From: Pseudomonadota bacterium
GTDB taxonomy: Bacteria; Pseudomonadota; Gammaproteobacteria; Burkholderiales; Burkholderiaceae_B
DNA: 64,000 nucleotides
Direction of reading: 5' to 3'
Assembly (NCBI GenBank): GCA_023440825.1
Contig: JAEXRL010000030.1
Coordinates: 124,001-188,000, forward strand
The position numbers were made by a program, and so were the translations under genes. Under the pieces are notes generated by a model. The model worked only from the letters and a program-made list of their open reading frames with translations. It was not told the origin of the DNA and did no database searches. Shown piece after piece: positions 1 through 8,849 of the stretch. The number at the start of each line of letters is the position of its first letter. Position 1 is the stretch's first letter.

Positions 1-532
1 GTTTGCATAGATAGCAAATCGAATCTTCTGGGTAGATTAGTAATACATCATATAAGGCATATTCGTCATTTACGCCTTATATGATGTATTTGTGTCCATA
101 AGCTGGCAGTTCGTAGGGCTTTGCTTTTTGGACGAAAAGTGGAAAGAAAAACCACTGATATTTCAGGGTGTTAGAGGTATTGCCGTCTTATGCTTTATTT
201 TGTGGCGAAGTGCCATTTTATGTTTTACAAGATGGGCTATATCGGGCCTGTAACGACGAGAATAGTGTCAGCTTATGCTTGAATCACTGCCAGCATTCGC
301 TTAAGTCCACACTTAGCGGTCGTTGATTTTTTGTTTTTAGGGCTATTTAGGGCTGTTTTAGGCGTGTTTGGGCTCGCTTTACCCCTACAAAAGAACGGCG
401 ACAGTGCCTGATATTAGGTCTACATTAGCCTCGCGGCGCCAGCAGAGCGTGCGTGGTGCTGGGTGGTTCCTGTTCGCCTTGCCTTTTCAGTGTGAAGGCG
501 AGGCTGTGTGGATTGATCTCAGGAGTATATGT
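1..532. other. Non-coding leader of the window
   Basis: No convincing gene lies in this stretch. It holds a long perfect inverted repeat at 42-90 (listed separately). At about 331-374 there is a short degenerate tandem repeat with the unit TTTAGGGCT or close variants. An open frame runs through 368-532 in phase with the VWA gene, but its residues look like untranslated leader: no ribosome binding site precedes its ATG and a signal peptide begins only at 533. The upstream gene that the inverted repeat may belong to is outside the window. Confidence 0.6.
42..90. repeat. 17-bp perfect inverted repeat, 15-nt loop
   Basis: The arms at 42-58 and 74-90 are exact reverse complements over 17 bases, mostly A/T with a GGC/GCC at the loop-proximal end. 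The stem is stronger than chance but AT-rich and lacks a clear T-run on either side. It could be a weak bidirectional terminator of a gene outside the window, or an operator-like palindrome. Confidence 0.7.
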
Positions 533-2272
533 GTGAAAAAACTAATAGCACCGATGGCTTGTGTAGCGATGGTATTGGGGGGTGGCAGCGTTTTTGCTCA
601 AGAGCGAGCCATGATTGTCTTTGATGGTTCGGGGTCGATGTGGGGACAGATAGACGGAAGGCTTAAGCACGAGATTGCGCGACAGGCTTTAATGGATATG
701 CTGGCCACGGTTCCTGAGGATATGGAGCTGGGCTTGATGGCGTATGGCCACAGAGAAAAGGGCAGTTGCAGCGATATCGAAACCTTGGTGGTACCCGGGC
801 CGCAGAATAAAGTGGCGATTCAGCAGGCTATTACAAGCATGCGGTTTTTAGGCAAGACGCCGTTAACAGAGGCAGTCAGGCAAGCAGCGGAGCAGTTGCG
901 GCATACTGAAGAAAAAGCGACGGTTATTTTGATTACCGATGGTGAGGAGACGTGTCAGGCAGATCCCTGTGCGCTGGGGCATGAGTTAGAACGAACGGGG
1001 GTGGATTTTACTGCTCATGTGGTCGGTTTTGGCTTAACGGCCGAACAAGGTCAGCAGGTGGCATGCTTAGCTCACCACACCGGAGGGCAGTATTTTGAAG
1101 CGACTAATGCGGCTCGTTTACAGCAGGCCTTGCTGGCTGCTGTGCAGCCTGTGCAAACAGTGGTCGCCGAGCCCGTAGCGCCGATCATTGTGGCTCCAAC
1201 ACCAAGCGTGTTGCCTCAGGCCAGTGTGGATGCTCCAGAAGTAGCAGGAGCGGGAACGCTTGTTGATATTAGCTGGACAGGTCCAAACGATAGCAGTGAT
1301 TTCATTACCATTGTGCAAGCGGGGGCCGCAGACTCTAGGCATGATACTTATCAGCGTAGCTCACGTGGATCTCCTTTAACGTTGCAAGCGCCTGATCAAT
1401 TAGGAGCACATGAGATCCGCTATATCTCAGCGCAAAGTGGGCAGGTGCTCGCGCGGCAAGGTATAGAACTAATTCCTGTGCAGGCTACTGTGTCGGGGCC
1501 CGAGCAGGCGGTTGCCGGAGCACGTATTCAGGTCAGCTGGACAGGGCCTGATAGTCCTGGTGATTACCTTACAGTGGTAGAGAAAGGGGCGTCTGATAGC
1601 GAGTATCAGGATTATGTTCGTAGCAGCAGAGGTAGCCCTGCGAGCCTGCATGTGCCTGATGGTTTGGGGAATTATGAAATTCGCTATGTGCTTGCCCAGA
1701 GTAAGCGGGTGCTGGCGACTCAAGCGATTACGCTGGGGCCTGTATCGGCTACGCTGGAGATACTTAATACCCCAGTATTGGGTGGTAACGCCAGCATAGC
1801 CTGGAGCGGTCCGGAAAACACGAATGACTACATCAGCGTTGCAGATAAAGGTGCACCGGAAGATCAATACAAGCACTATGTGCGTGTGGCCAGAGGCTCG
1901 CCGGTTTCTTTACGTTTGCCTAAAGAACCTGGAGAGTATGAAATACGTTACGTGATGAGTCGCTCTAAGCGCGTTTTGGTCAGCGTGCCTTTTAGTTTGG
2001 ACAATGCCGTTAGCAGTATTACTGCCCCCGCTACCGTCAATGTAGGTTCTGTGATTGAAGTGACTTGGACCGGGCCAGGTAACGATCAGGATTATATCGA
2101 GCTAATTGCCGCCGAAGCGGCTTCTGGGACTAAACCAGTTAGTGCTGCGCGAGTGACGCAGGGTAGCCCCTTATCACTTCAAGCCCCGGGGATTGCCGGA
2201 AGGTATCTAGTGCGTTATAGGATGCGTGAGACTGCTGAAGTGCTAGCCAGTCAAGAGATCACGGTACAGTAA
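533..2272 (+). CDS. Secreted von Willebrand factor A domain protein with four C-terminal beta-sandwich-like repeats
   Basis: The chosen start is GTG 533, preceded by AGGAG at 521-525 and followed at once by a signal peptide (KKLIAPMACVAMVLGG, cleavage after VFAQ), giving 579 residues. The VWA domain covers about residues 28-210 and keeps the metal-ion adhesion motif DGSGSMWG and a later TDGEET. From about residue 235 to the end there are four diverged copies of an 85-90 residue unit, each with a W-T/S-GP element, D-Y/F-I/L, then RGSP or QGSP and YEIRY-like strands. The repeats look like immunoglobulin-like or carbohydrate-binding beta sandwiches. It is probably periplasmic or surface-exposed and binds a ligand through the metal site; the partner is unknown. 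It stands alone and converges on the autotransporter gene. Confidence 0.85.
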   Translation: MKKLIAPMACVAMVLGGGSVFAQERAMIVFDGSGSMWGQIDGRLKHEIARQALMDMLATVPEDMELGLMAYGHREKGSCSDIETLVVPGPQNKVAIQQAITSMRFLGKTPLTEAVRQAAEQLRHTEEKATVILITDGEETCQADPCALGHELERTGVDFTAHVVGFGLTAEQGQQVACLAHHTGGQYFEATNAARLQQALLAAVQPVQTVVAEPVAPIIVAPTPSVLPQASVDAPEVAGAGTLVDISWTGPNDSSDFITIVQAGAADSRHDTYQRSSRGSPLTLQAPDQLGAHEIRYISAQSGQVLARQGIELIPVQATVSGPEQAVAGARIQVSWTGPDSPGDYLTVVEKGASDSEYQDYVRSSRGSPASLHVPDGLGNYEIRYVLAQSKRVLATQAITLGPVSATLEILNTPVLGGNASIAWSGPENTNDYISVADKGAPEDQYKHYVRVARGSPVSLRLPKEPGEYEIRYVMSRSKRVLVSVPFSLDNAVSSITAPATVNVGSVIEVTWTGPGNDQDYIELIAAEAASGTKPVSAARVTQGSPLSLQAPGIAGRYLVRYRMRETAEVLASQEITVQ

Positions 2273-2331
2273 ATAAGCTCTAGCGATTATGGCTAGTGTC
2301 ACCCGCTAAAGAGCCTCAGTGCAGTAAAACG

Positions 2332-2366
2332 ATTAAGGCCGAGCAGTAATTTTGCTCGGCCTTAAT
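2332..2366 (-). terminator. Terminator between the VWA and autotransporter genes
   Basis: A 14-bp perfect stem (2332-2345 with 2353-2366) carries a 7-nt loop. On the minus strand the stem is followed by CGTTTT, so it fits best as the terminator of the autotransporter gene. It may also stop the convergent VWA transcript. Confidence 0.8.
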
Positions 2367-2389
2367 GATTACAGCGTGCTTGCCTACCT

Positions 2390-5300
2390 TTAGAAGCGTG
2401 TCTTTAGGTACAGTGTTCCGGTGTGCTCGGTGGCTCTGTTACCAGCTTCCCCTTCGTAACGTAGACCAATGAAGGTATTAGTGCCCATTTGCACTTCTGC
2501 ACCTAGATCTAATACGGCGCTGTTTTTGGCAAGGGGTGCACCAACAACGGTAAAAGAGTTGCTGGCACCTTGTATGAATGACAGCGTGCTACCGGGCTGA
2601 CGATCACCTAAAGCGTGACGCCATGCCAGGCCAGCTTGCAAGGCCCAGTTGCTTTTATCGGTTTGGATCTGCTTGGTGGCGCGTGCACCCACAGTGCTAA
2701 AGGTGGTGTTGTCGGTTCCTGACCTTCCTTGCAGTGCAGCTGGGCCGCCTTTTTCTTTGAAGGCATCGCTGCGATGGGATAACCAGTTCAATCCCAGGTA
2801 GGGTTCCAGTGTGGTGCTTTCATTCACGTTCAGCTTGTAGCCAAGCTCTGCGAATGCTTGAGTGGTTTGCGCGTCATAGTTGCTCTTTAAGGTTTGTGCG
2901 CCGCCTAAGTTGAGGTGGCGACGAGTGCTCACCTCGTGCCAGGTATGGCCTAATCCCGCTTTGAGCTGGATCGTATTGTCGTCATGCTCCCAGTGTTTGC
3001 CGGCGTAAAGCGCTACACCATAGCTATCGATGCTAGAGCTGGACTGGCGTTCGCGTACTTTAAACTTACTATTACTGTAAGCGAAGGCTCCACCCACATT
3101 CCAATCCCCCTTAAGTTTTGTTTCAGCGCCTATAGTGAGGTGATCACTATCTTGTCTATGCTCAGCCGTATTATTATCACCCTTGGTTTTGGCTTTGCTA
3201 TGCGCATAAGAAAGCCATAAGGGGTAGTGCCTGTCATCTAAGGTGTCTGAACGTGTGGACGATGTGGGAGCCGTGTGCTCTGTTAAGCGATTTAAAATAG
3301 TAGTAGATAAAAAATGACTGTTGTTAATTAAGCCCGCACGTGTACTGGCATGCGCTTCGCCAGACAGTAAATCCAAAGAGGCGGCCGGATCCGCAGATAG
3401 AAAAGCCGCATCCACAGCAGCATTTGCGCCCGCGACCGAGAGCGCTCCTTGTGCAGTAGCACGCTGATTAGGGCTTAAGGCTGCTTGGTCTAGGGCCTGA
3501 GCGCTGACACTTAAGGCAATGGAGACCGCATTGGCTTGGTAGTTAGGCGTTACCGTGATTAATTTATTGGGCTGCCACTCCGTAGAGACGAAAGTGCCAT
3601 CTATGCCTCCTGCCGCTGTGAGGATAGTGTAGTTGTGGTCAAGACGGTAGTCTGTGGGGCCCGTTTCGGGTTTCACTTGTAATGCCGTGTGGCGTATATT
3701 GGCAGCGGCCGGGCCCGAGACGTGAATGCTATCTGATTCGCCTTTGGCGTTTACCTCTACCTCATAAAGGGTGCCTGGGCCCCAGTTGATGGCTGCCGTG
3801 GTCAGTGTGCCAATCGAGTTGCCTGGCGCAATTCTGGCGCCATTCGAGGCGTGTAATGTACCGCCTACATGCCAGTGTCCGGCTAGGGTAGAGCTGGGGT
3901 CTATATGTATATCGTCCAGAACTGTGTTGGGCGTGCCATGAGTGCCACCGCTGATGTGCGCGCCATTATTCAGTTGAATGTGCCTGACGTTTTGTACATG
4001 GCCATGGTACTGCGCATTATCGATAGTCAGGAATGTTCCGCCATCAGGGGTCAAAACCGCAGCGCTGTCGGCTAAGTCAATGATGTCACCGGCTACCTGA
4101 GCACCATTTAGAATATTGAGGTTAACGCGGCCTGTTCGCGTCGTGGTGTCTCGTAGTACATGGAGCAGCGTACCATTGTTAGCGGTGGCAATGGAGCCTG
4201 CATCAAGAGTGATGGAGTCCAGGTCCGTGTCAAATTGGTACACCTCAAAGCCCGTGTCACCAGTGATAACTTCGGTATCACGCAGATTAACGTGCGTGCC
4301 ACCACTCATGACAAAACCAGCCCCAGTGGACTCAAGGCGGGAACCACCCGAGCTGTACAGATGGCTATTTGCCCCTACTTCGCTGGCAAGAATGTAGGTT
4401 CTGCCTGGGCCAGCTACGTGCATATTCGTACCTTCTAAATGTACTGTCGCACCGTTTTGAATCGCCATTCCCGCCGTGACATCATCCCCTCGTACTTTGA
4501 TTGTGCCTTGCTTGAACGTGAGTTGACTGTCATTACCGAATACATTTAAGCCAACAGTGAACTCGCCATGCTCTACGTGTAGGTTGGACTGCATGATCTG
4601 GGCGGAGGCACCATTTTGCACAAAAATACCGTGGCTATTGTCTTGTCCTATTGCCCGTAACTCGGAGTTCTCTACGGTAGTCTTGGAGTTAGCGTCCTTA
4701 ATGAGTAGGGCGCCCGCGCTGCCTTCTGTTGCTTCTGCATGGATGCGTGCCGCGTCTACGTGCAAAGTGGCTCCACGTGATACATAAATGCCTGCGGCAG
4801 AGCTGAAGTTACCACTTGCTTTGGCGGTCAGTGTAGCGTGCTCAAGCAAGGTGTCGCCGGCATTCTGTATGCTTAGGGTAATAACGTCTCCAGAGTCGTC
4901 TGAGCTATGAGCCTCAAGCAGCGTGTTCACACCATGTATGTGGGCATGGGATGTACCATCTAGTTGTACGGCCGTGAGTCGCCTGCCATCCCGAATAGAC
5001 GCTGTGCTGTTGACGAGTTCGACCTTGGTATCATTACTAGACCGCCAGGCTGTCCCTTCCCCTTTTACAGCGATACTGGTATCGCTAATGCGTACATCTG
5101 AATCAGAGCTAGCCACGCCCACGGTGGAGGCACCGCCGCTGGTAACTTCTATCTGACTTTCCTGTAAGTCTAGCTGGGACTGACTGGCCAATAGGCCTGT
5201 CGCAACGTTACTGGCGTTAACATCAATATTAAGCTGTTTGAGCGTGAGTGCTGACTGATCGCCATAAATACCCATAGCCTGCGTGGCATCCCGTGCGGAG

Positions 5301-7471
5301 ACAATCGCGGCATTCATGTTGACCGTGCTGCCTTGCGCAGTGAGAGTCCGTGCGTCCGTGCCTTTTGCTTCAAGCTGGGAAAATTCGATATCAATATGAC
5401 TGTCGCTGCCTTGTATGGTTCGAGCTGTCGTGGTGGCTTCGGCGTTTACCGTGGAATGGCTGACGCTTATCGTGCTGTCAAAGGCCCTTACCCCATAGGC
5501 GTTGACCCCCTCGCTGGTGATCACGCTGCCAGAGCTCGCGCTCAGCTCACTATCGTTATATAAGGAAATGCCCGCAGCGGTTGCGGTAGTGTGGTTAACC
5601 TGTAGGTCGGTGCTAGCTAATGCCAAGACACCGGAGTTGTTCGCCACGGCTCCTTGTGCATCGGATTGACCTGCTGACAATGAGGCTTGTACCGTGGTTC
5701 CTTCTAGGCTGATTGAGGCCTGGCTATCTACGGCTAGAGCGATAGCATTGCTCTGGATTCCGTGTGCAGTGATAGTGCCGTTGGTGAAATCAATCTGTGC
5801 GCTGTTGGAGGCTTCAGCGCCTCTGAGTACGCTGGAGCCCTCAACGTGAAGAGTGCTATCTTTGAACGTGACCAGCGTATTGATGCCGTCTGCCTGCACT
5901 GCTTTTGAGCCTTGGCCTATCAAGTTTATGGTGGACCCTGTGGTCGTAACCTTGGCAGCATCCGTGGCTTGTATACCGCTTAATCGATTTGCCGAGCCTG
6001 TAATCGTACTGTCGTTTACATAGATTTGAGATTCGCTGCCGGCTGCTACCAGTCCCGTGCTCTCGAAGCCATTTAAGATGAGGGAATTATTCGTTATGTT
6101 TGCCGTGGTCTGGTTTAGATCTAGGCCAACACTTTGGCCGCCATGAAGGGTGATTTGGGTGTCAGTCAGGTCTAGCTGTCCTTTGGCGGCTTGAATGGCA
6201 ATGGCTTCTTCGCCTTTCATCTCGAATGTGCTGGTGCCGGTAATGGTGACAGAGTTAGCATCTCCTTGGCTTGAAGCCAGCATAGCCAGCCCGACCGATC
6301 CAACAGAGTCATCATTGCCAACAGCAATGCTAGTATCACTGATGGCAAGTGCAGAGGCATCACCCTTTAGCACTATGCCGCGGCTATTGATACCCGCTAG
6401 TCCTGCTACGGTATCAACTTGTAGCGTGGTATTACGTATGCTGGCTTGTAAGTTGGCGGCTAATAGTTCGATACCCGTGGTAATTGAATCGCTGTGTGTG
6501 CCGCCGTTCACTGTAATGTTGACACGTTCTGCTGCGCTAGTCCCTCCACCCAGAGTAAGGCGGCGTTGCCCGGCATCCAAGGTAAGGTCCTTGACGAGTA
6601 TGCCGGTAGTAGTGGCGCCATCCTGAGCGCCAGTTACGGTGACATTGATTCCTTTTAACTCGCGCTCTTCACCACTATTGAAGCGAATTCCCGTGGCATC
6701 CGATCCCGCATAGCCGATAACTTCAACGCTAAGTGCGGTCTGTGCGTCAGATGCGCTGATACTGCCGCCATCCACGTCAATGCCTATCGCACGGTTACCT
6801 TGGGCTCTAATTGTGCTGTTGCCATCAAAAGAGGCTAGCCCAGAGCCCACATAAATCCCTTTGGCATCCGTGCCAGATACCTCAGTGAGGCCTCCGGTTA
6901 ATTGAAGTGATGCGCTAGTAGGACTGCTTTCGATATAAAAACCCGTTACGTTTTTTCCTGTGGCCGAGACGGTTGAGTCTATAGCACGCATAAACGTATT
7001 GCCCTCAAGGTATACACCATGCAGGTTCTCGCCCTCTACGATGATTGCTGAGTTTTCTAACTGTGCTCTATCGTCTGTACCGCTACCATTTTGTACTCGA
7101 ATACCGGCGTAAGGGTTCGTGTCTGAGCGGGGAGCGGCAGGCACCAAGGAAAAAGAACTGTTTTTGATGAGTATGTCGCCCGTACCCGAACCTTCTATGG
7201 TGAGGGCATCGTCCCAGCTACTGATGTTCTCAGTCAAGCCATCTTGATCAGGGGCGCCGTACGTGACTGTTACTTGGGCAATCGCTGATTGGCAGACCCC
7301 CAGAGCCAGCAAGGTACATGCCGTCAGTACGCCTAAGCGATGGCGGATGGATGGTTTCATTCCCACTGTAGTAGAGGTGCTTTTTTTGCCGCTTGATGAG
7401 CTCGCCAGCTCTGACACCACGACGAAAGCGTGCGCACAGCGGCTCCAGATAACTTTATGTATTTTATTCAT
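2390..7471 (-). CDS. Autotransporter (type Va secretion) adhesin-like protein
   Basis: This 1,693-residue protein begins with the extended signal peptide region typical of large autotransporters (MNKIHKVIWSRCAHAFVVV), then a classical hydrophobic signal ending near QSAIAQ. Residues about 65-1,230 are a repetitive passenger rich in G, S, T, N and V, with recurring strands expected of a right-handed beta-helix as in pertactin. A linker and C-terminal beta-barrel occupy roughly the last 290 residues, ending in the aromatic LYLKTRF that the Bam machinery recognises. I see no serine-protease triad or lipase motif, so adhesion or aggregation is the likeliest role. An RGD tripeptide lies at residues 994-996. 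A good Fur box lies 219 bp upstream, suggesting induction under iron limitation. Confidence 0.92.
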   Translation of the reverse strand: MNKIHKVIWSRCAHAFVVVSELASSSSGKKSTSTTVGMKPSIRHRLGVLTACTLLALGVCQSAIAQVTVTYGAPDQDGLTENISSWDDALTIEGSGTGDILIKNSSFSLVPAAPRSDTNPYAGIRVQNGSGTDDRAQLENSAIIVEGENLHGVYLEGNTFMRAIDSTVSATGKNVTGFYIESSPTSASLQLTGGLTEVSGTDAKGIYVGSGLASFDGNSTIRAQGNRAIGIDVDGGSISASDAQTALSVEVIGYAGSDATGIRFNSGEERELKGINVTVTGAQDGATTTGILVKDLTLDAGQRRLTLGGGTSAAERVNITVNGGTHSDSITTGIELLAANLQASIRNTTLQVDTVAGLAGINSRGIVLKGDASALAISDTSIAVGNDDSVGSVGLAMLASSQGDANSVTITGTSTFEMKGEEAIAIQAAKGQLDLTDTQITLHGGQSVGLDLNQTTANITNNSLILNGFESTGLVAAGSESQIYVNDSTITGSANRLSGIQATDAAKVTTTGSTINLIGQGSKAVQADGINTLVTFKDSTLHVEGSSVLRGAEASNSAQIDFTNGTITAHGIQSNAIALAVDSQASISLEGTTVQASLSAGQSDAQGAVANNSGVLALASTDLQVNHTTATAAGISLYNDSELSASSGSVITSEGVNAYGVRAFDSTISVSHSTVNAEATTTARTIQGSDSHIDIEFSQLEAKGTDARTLTAQGSTVNMNAAIVSARDATQAMGIYGDQSALTLKQLNIDVNASNVATGLLASQSQLDLQESQIEVTSGGASTVGVASSDSDVRISDTSIAVKGEGTAWRSSNDTKVELVNSTASIRDGRRLTAVQLDGTSHAHIHGVNTLLEAHSSDDSGDVITLSIQNAGDTLLEHATLTAKASGNFSSAAGIYVSRGATLHVDAARIHAEATEGSAGALLIKDANSKTTVENSELRAIGQDNSHGIFVQNGASAQIMQSNLHVEHGEFTVGLNVFGNDSQLTFKQGTIKVRGDDVTAGMAIQNGATVHLEGTNMHVAGPGRTYILASEVGANSHLYSSGGSRLESTGAGFVMSGGTHVNLRDTEVITGDTGFEVYQFDTDLDSITLDAGSIATANNGTLLHVLRDTTTRTGRVNLNILNGAQVAGDIIDLADSAAVLTPDGGTFLTIDNAQYHGHVQNVRHIQLNNGAHISGGTHGTPNTVLDDIHIDPSSTLAGHWHVGGTLHASNGARIAPGNSIGTLTTAAINWGPGTLYEVEVNAKGESDSIHVSGPAAANIRHTALQVKPETGPTDYRLDHNYTILTAAGGIDGTFVSTEWQPNKLITVTPNYQANAVSIALSVSAQALDQAALSPNQRATAQGALSVAGANAAVDAAFLSADPAASLDLLSGEAHASTRAGLINNSHFLSTTILNRLTEHTAPTSSTRSDTLDDRHYPLWLSYAHSKAKTKGDNNTAEHRQDSDHLTIGAETKLKGDWNVGGAFAYSNSKFKVRERQSSSSIDSYGVALYAGKHWEHDDNTIQLKAGLGHTWHEVSTRRHLNLGGAQTLKSNYDAQTTQAFAELGYKLNVNESTTLEPYLGLNWLSHRSDAFKEKGGPAALQGRSGTDNTTFSTVGARATKQIQTDKSNWALQAGLAWRHALGDRQPGSTLSFIQGASNSFTVVGAPLAKNSAVLDLGAEVQMGTNTFIGLRYEGEAGNRATEHTGTLYLKTRF

Positions 7472-7689
7472 GAGATGCTCTCCCGATTCATTTAATCAGA
7501 GATGGTACTCATGGGGGTTTAATGTGTCGCCGTTGATTTGAATAGTTATTGTCTCTGTTTTAGTAATTCTCTTATGCGTATTTTTATGTGTTCTTGGAAT
7601 TGTTCAGATAATTGTTTGAAAATACTATTGGTTTAGATAGGGGGTGAAAAGATAAATAGAAAATATTCTTAAAATTTATTTTTTATTAA

Positions 7690-7708
7690 GGTATTGAAAA
7701 TCATTATC
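7690..7708. promoter_or_regulatory. Fur box upstream of the autotransporter
   Basis: The 19-mer GGTATTGAAAATCATTATC matches the palindromic Fur consensus GATAATGATAATCATTATC at 16 of 19 positions. It lies in the 277-bp gap between the two minus-strand genes, 219 bp upstream of the autotransporter start, in very AT-rich sequence where a promoter would be expected. Fur protein is encoded at the far end of this window. Confidence 0.65.
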
Positions 7709-7748
7709 GTTTGCTTTTTGTGAGGTGGGCTAAATTTTTTATAGGAAT

Positions 7749-8297
7749 TTATTCGAAAATGTTTTCCAGATTTTTCATATAAGGGCGGATAGCAGCAATA
7801 TCTTGCTCTGTCTCCTGCTGTTTCCCAGTGTTTGCCTTGAAGCTTTTTTCCATGTTTCTCAAGATTATGTCCTTTTGAGCCTGACTCAAATTTGGATCGT
7901 TTTTAACATTGTTAATGCCTTGCTGGTATAGATTTTGCGTCAGTTCATGACTCAGTGGCTGTTTGGCCTTCAGGTAGGCTTGCATGACCCGATCGCCTAC
8001 GTTAGCCCATTGCTGAACATCTTTGAAACCGTGTTGACGCGCGAGCTCGCTGAGTTCCAAGTAAGCCGTATCGTGTTGACTCATTTGCTCCAGACTTGAG
8101 CTGAGTGGACGAGAGGGGTCGATATTGGCTTGTGGCCTATCCGCATGGCGCTCACCCAAAGATTGCAGTGCGGGCACACTTGCCATGTAACGCTCTATCT
8201 GTTGCGCACTTAAGTCAGCGGCATGGGAACGAGGCAAGCACGTTACCAAAAATAGCAGTGTTGTTAGCAAGGCGGTAAAGAGTTTGTTTGTAGTCAT
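7749..8297 (-). CDS. Exported protein of unknown function
   Basis: 182 residues. The N-terminus is a clear signal peptide (hydrophobic LLTTLLFLVTCLP, cleavage after SHA), so the mature protein of about 155 residues is periplasmic or secreted. The mature part is predicted helical and charged, with Q/L-rich stretches such as LSAQQIERYMASVPALQ and NDPNLSQAQKDIILRN and no cysteines. The start ATG is preceded by AGGTAA. I do not recognise a family. It is transcribed divergently from the molybdopterin-domain/kinase/regulator unit and lies upstream of the autotransporter in the same direction, but the 277-bp gap with its own Fur box argues against one transcript. Confidence 0.75.
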   Translation of the reverse strand: MTTNKLFTALLTTLLFLVTCLPRSHAADLSAQQIERYMASVPALQSLGERHADRPQANIDPSRPLSSSLEQMSQHDTAYLELSELARQHGFKDVQQWANVGDRVMQAYLKAKQPLSHELTQNLYQQGINNVKNDPNLSQAQKDIILRNMEKSFKANTGKQQETEQDIAAIRPYMKNLENIFE

Positions 8298-8605
8298 GAG
8301 CTTACCTATTGATGTGTTAGATGGTTGTATAAAATGAGCATATTGTTACGTTCGCGGCAGTGTATGAACTAATGCATCGTTTTGCACCGTATATTTAGAC
8401 GGTAAAGGGGGCGGTAAATGTCTGGCCTCCCTCTCAATCCTGGTTTTTATATACTCCACCCGTTTAAATGAACGGTGCCAAAATTCGATTGAACGGTTAT
8501 TTTGGTAAGATTGATTTTTTCTATGATAGTGAAAAATAATAATCTCATTTCTTAATGAGTTTTGTGCCTTTGTGAATAATGTGTATATAAATAAGGCTAT
8601 GTATG

Positions 8606-8624
8606 GGTAATAACAATTATTATC
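8606..8624. promoter_or_regulatory. Fur box candidate 1 of the divergent region
   Basis: GGTAATAACAATTATTATC matches the 19-bp Fur consensus at 15 of 19 positions, including the whole TTATC arm. It lies about 240 bp upstream of the molybdopterin-domain gene and about 310 bp upstream of the divergent exported protein, so it could serve either. Confidence 0.5.
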
Positions 8625-8669
8625 ATCGTCAGTTATTATAATTTTTGATAGATTCGTTTTTAAGAAAAC

Positions 8670-8693
8670 ATTTAGCGTTTTAAAATGCTAAAT
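8670..8693. promoter_or_regulatory. 24-bp near-perfect palindrome, operator-like
   Basis: ATTTAGC and GCTAAAT arms flank a TTTTAAAA centre, with only one non-complementary pair (a G facing a T). The two-fold symmetry suggests a dimeric regulator site lying between the two Fur-box candidates. The regulator is unknown; the response regulator encoded downstream is one candidate. Confidence 0.4.
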
Positions 8694-8703
8694 ATTGGTT
8701 TTT

Positions 8704-8722
8704 CAGCATTATTATCATTCGC
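8704..8722. promoter_or_regulatory. Fur box candidate 2 of the divergent region
   Basis: CAGCATTATTATCATTCGC keeps the ATTATCATT core and matches the reverse-oriented Fur consensus at 13 of 19 positions. It is weaker than the other two sites. It lies about 130 bp before the molybdopterin-domain gene, a normal place for a repressor operator. Confidence 0.35.
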
Positions 8723-8849
8723 TTCTGTCATGATCTCGATGTTAATATGATTTTTTAACTGCGATCGTGACTATTTTCTGCGCTGCACTTTTATTTTCCT
8801 CACCACCGATGTGGCGTGCAGCTTTTGTGTCATCCAGGAGGGTGTGTTG

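Larger units (their letters stand above)
8298..8849. other. AT-rich divergent regulatory region
   Basis: This gap of about 550 bp separates two divergent transcription units and has no plausible gene. Its middle (about 8460-8760) is markedly AT-rich. It contains two Fur-box-like sites and a 24-bp near-perfect palindrome, listed separately, and a small hairpin near 8555-8570. I could not single out convincing -35/-10 pairs. Confidence 0.6.

Noticed and set aside
8524..8542. Another possible Fur box (GATAGTGAAAAATAATAAT)
   Set aside because: Only about 12 of 19 positions match and the right half is poor; expected by chance in this AT-rich stretch.
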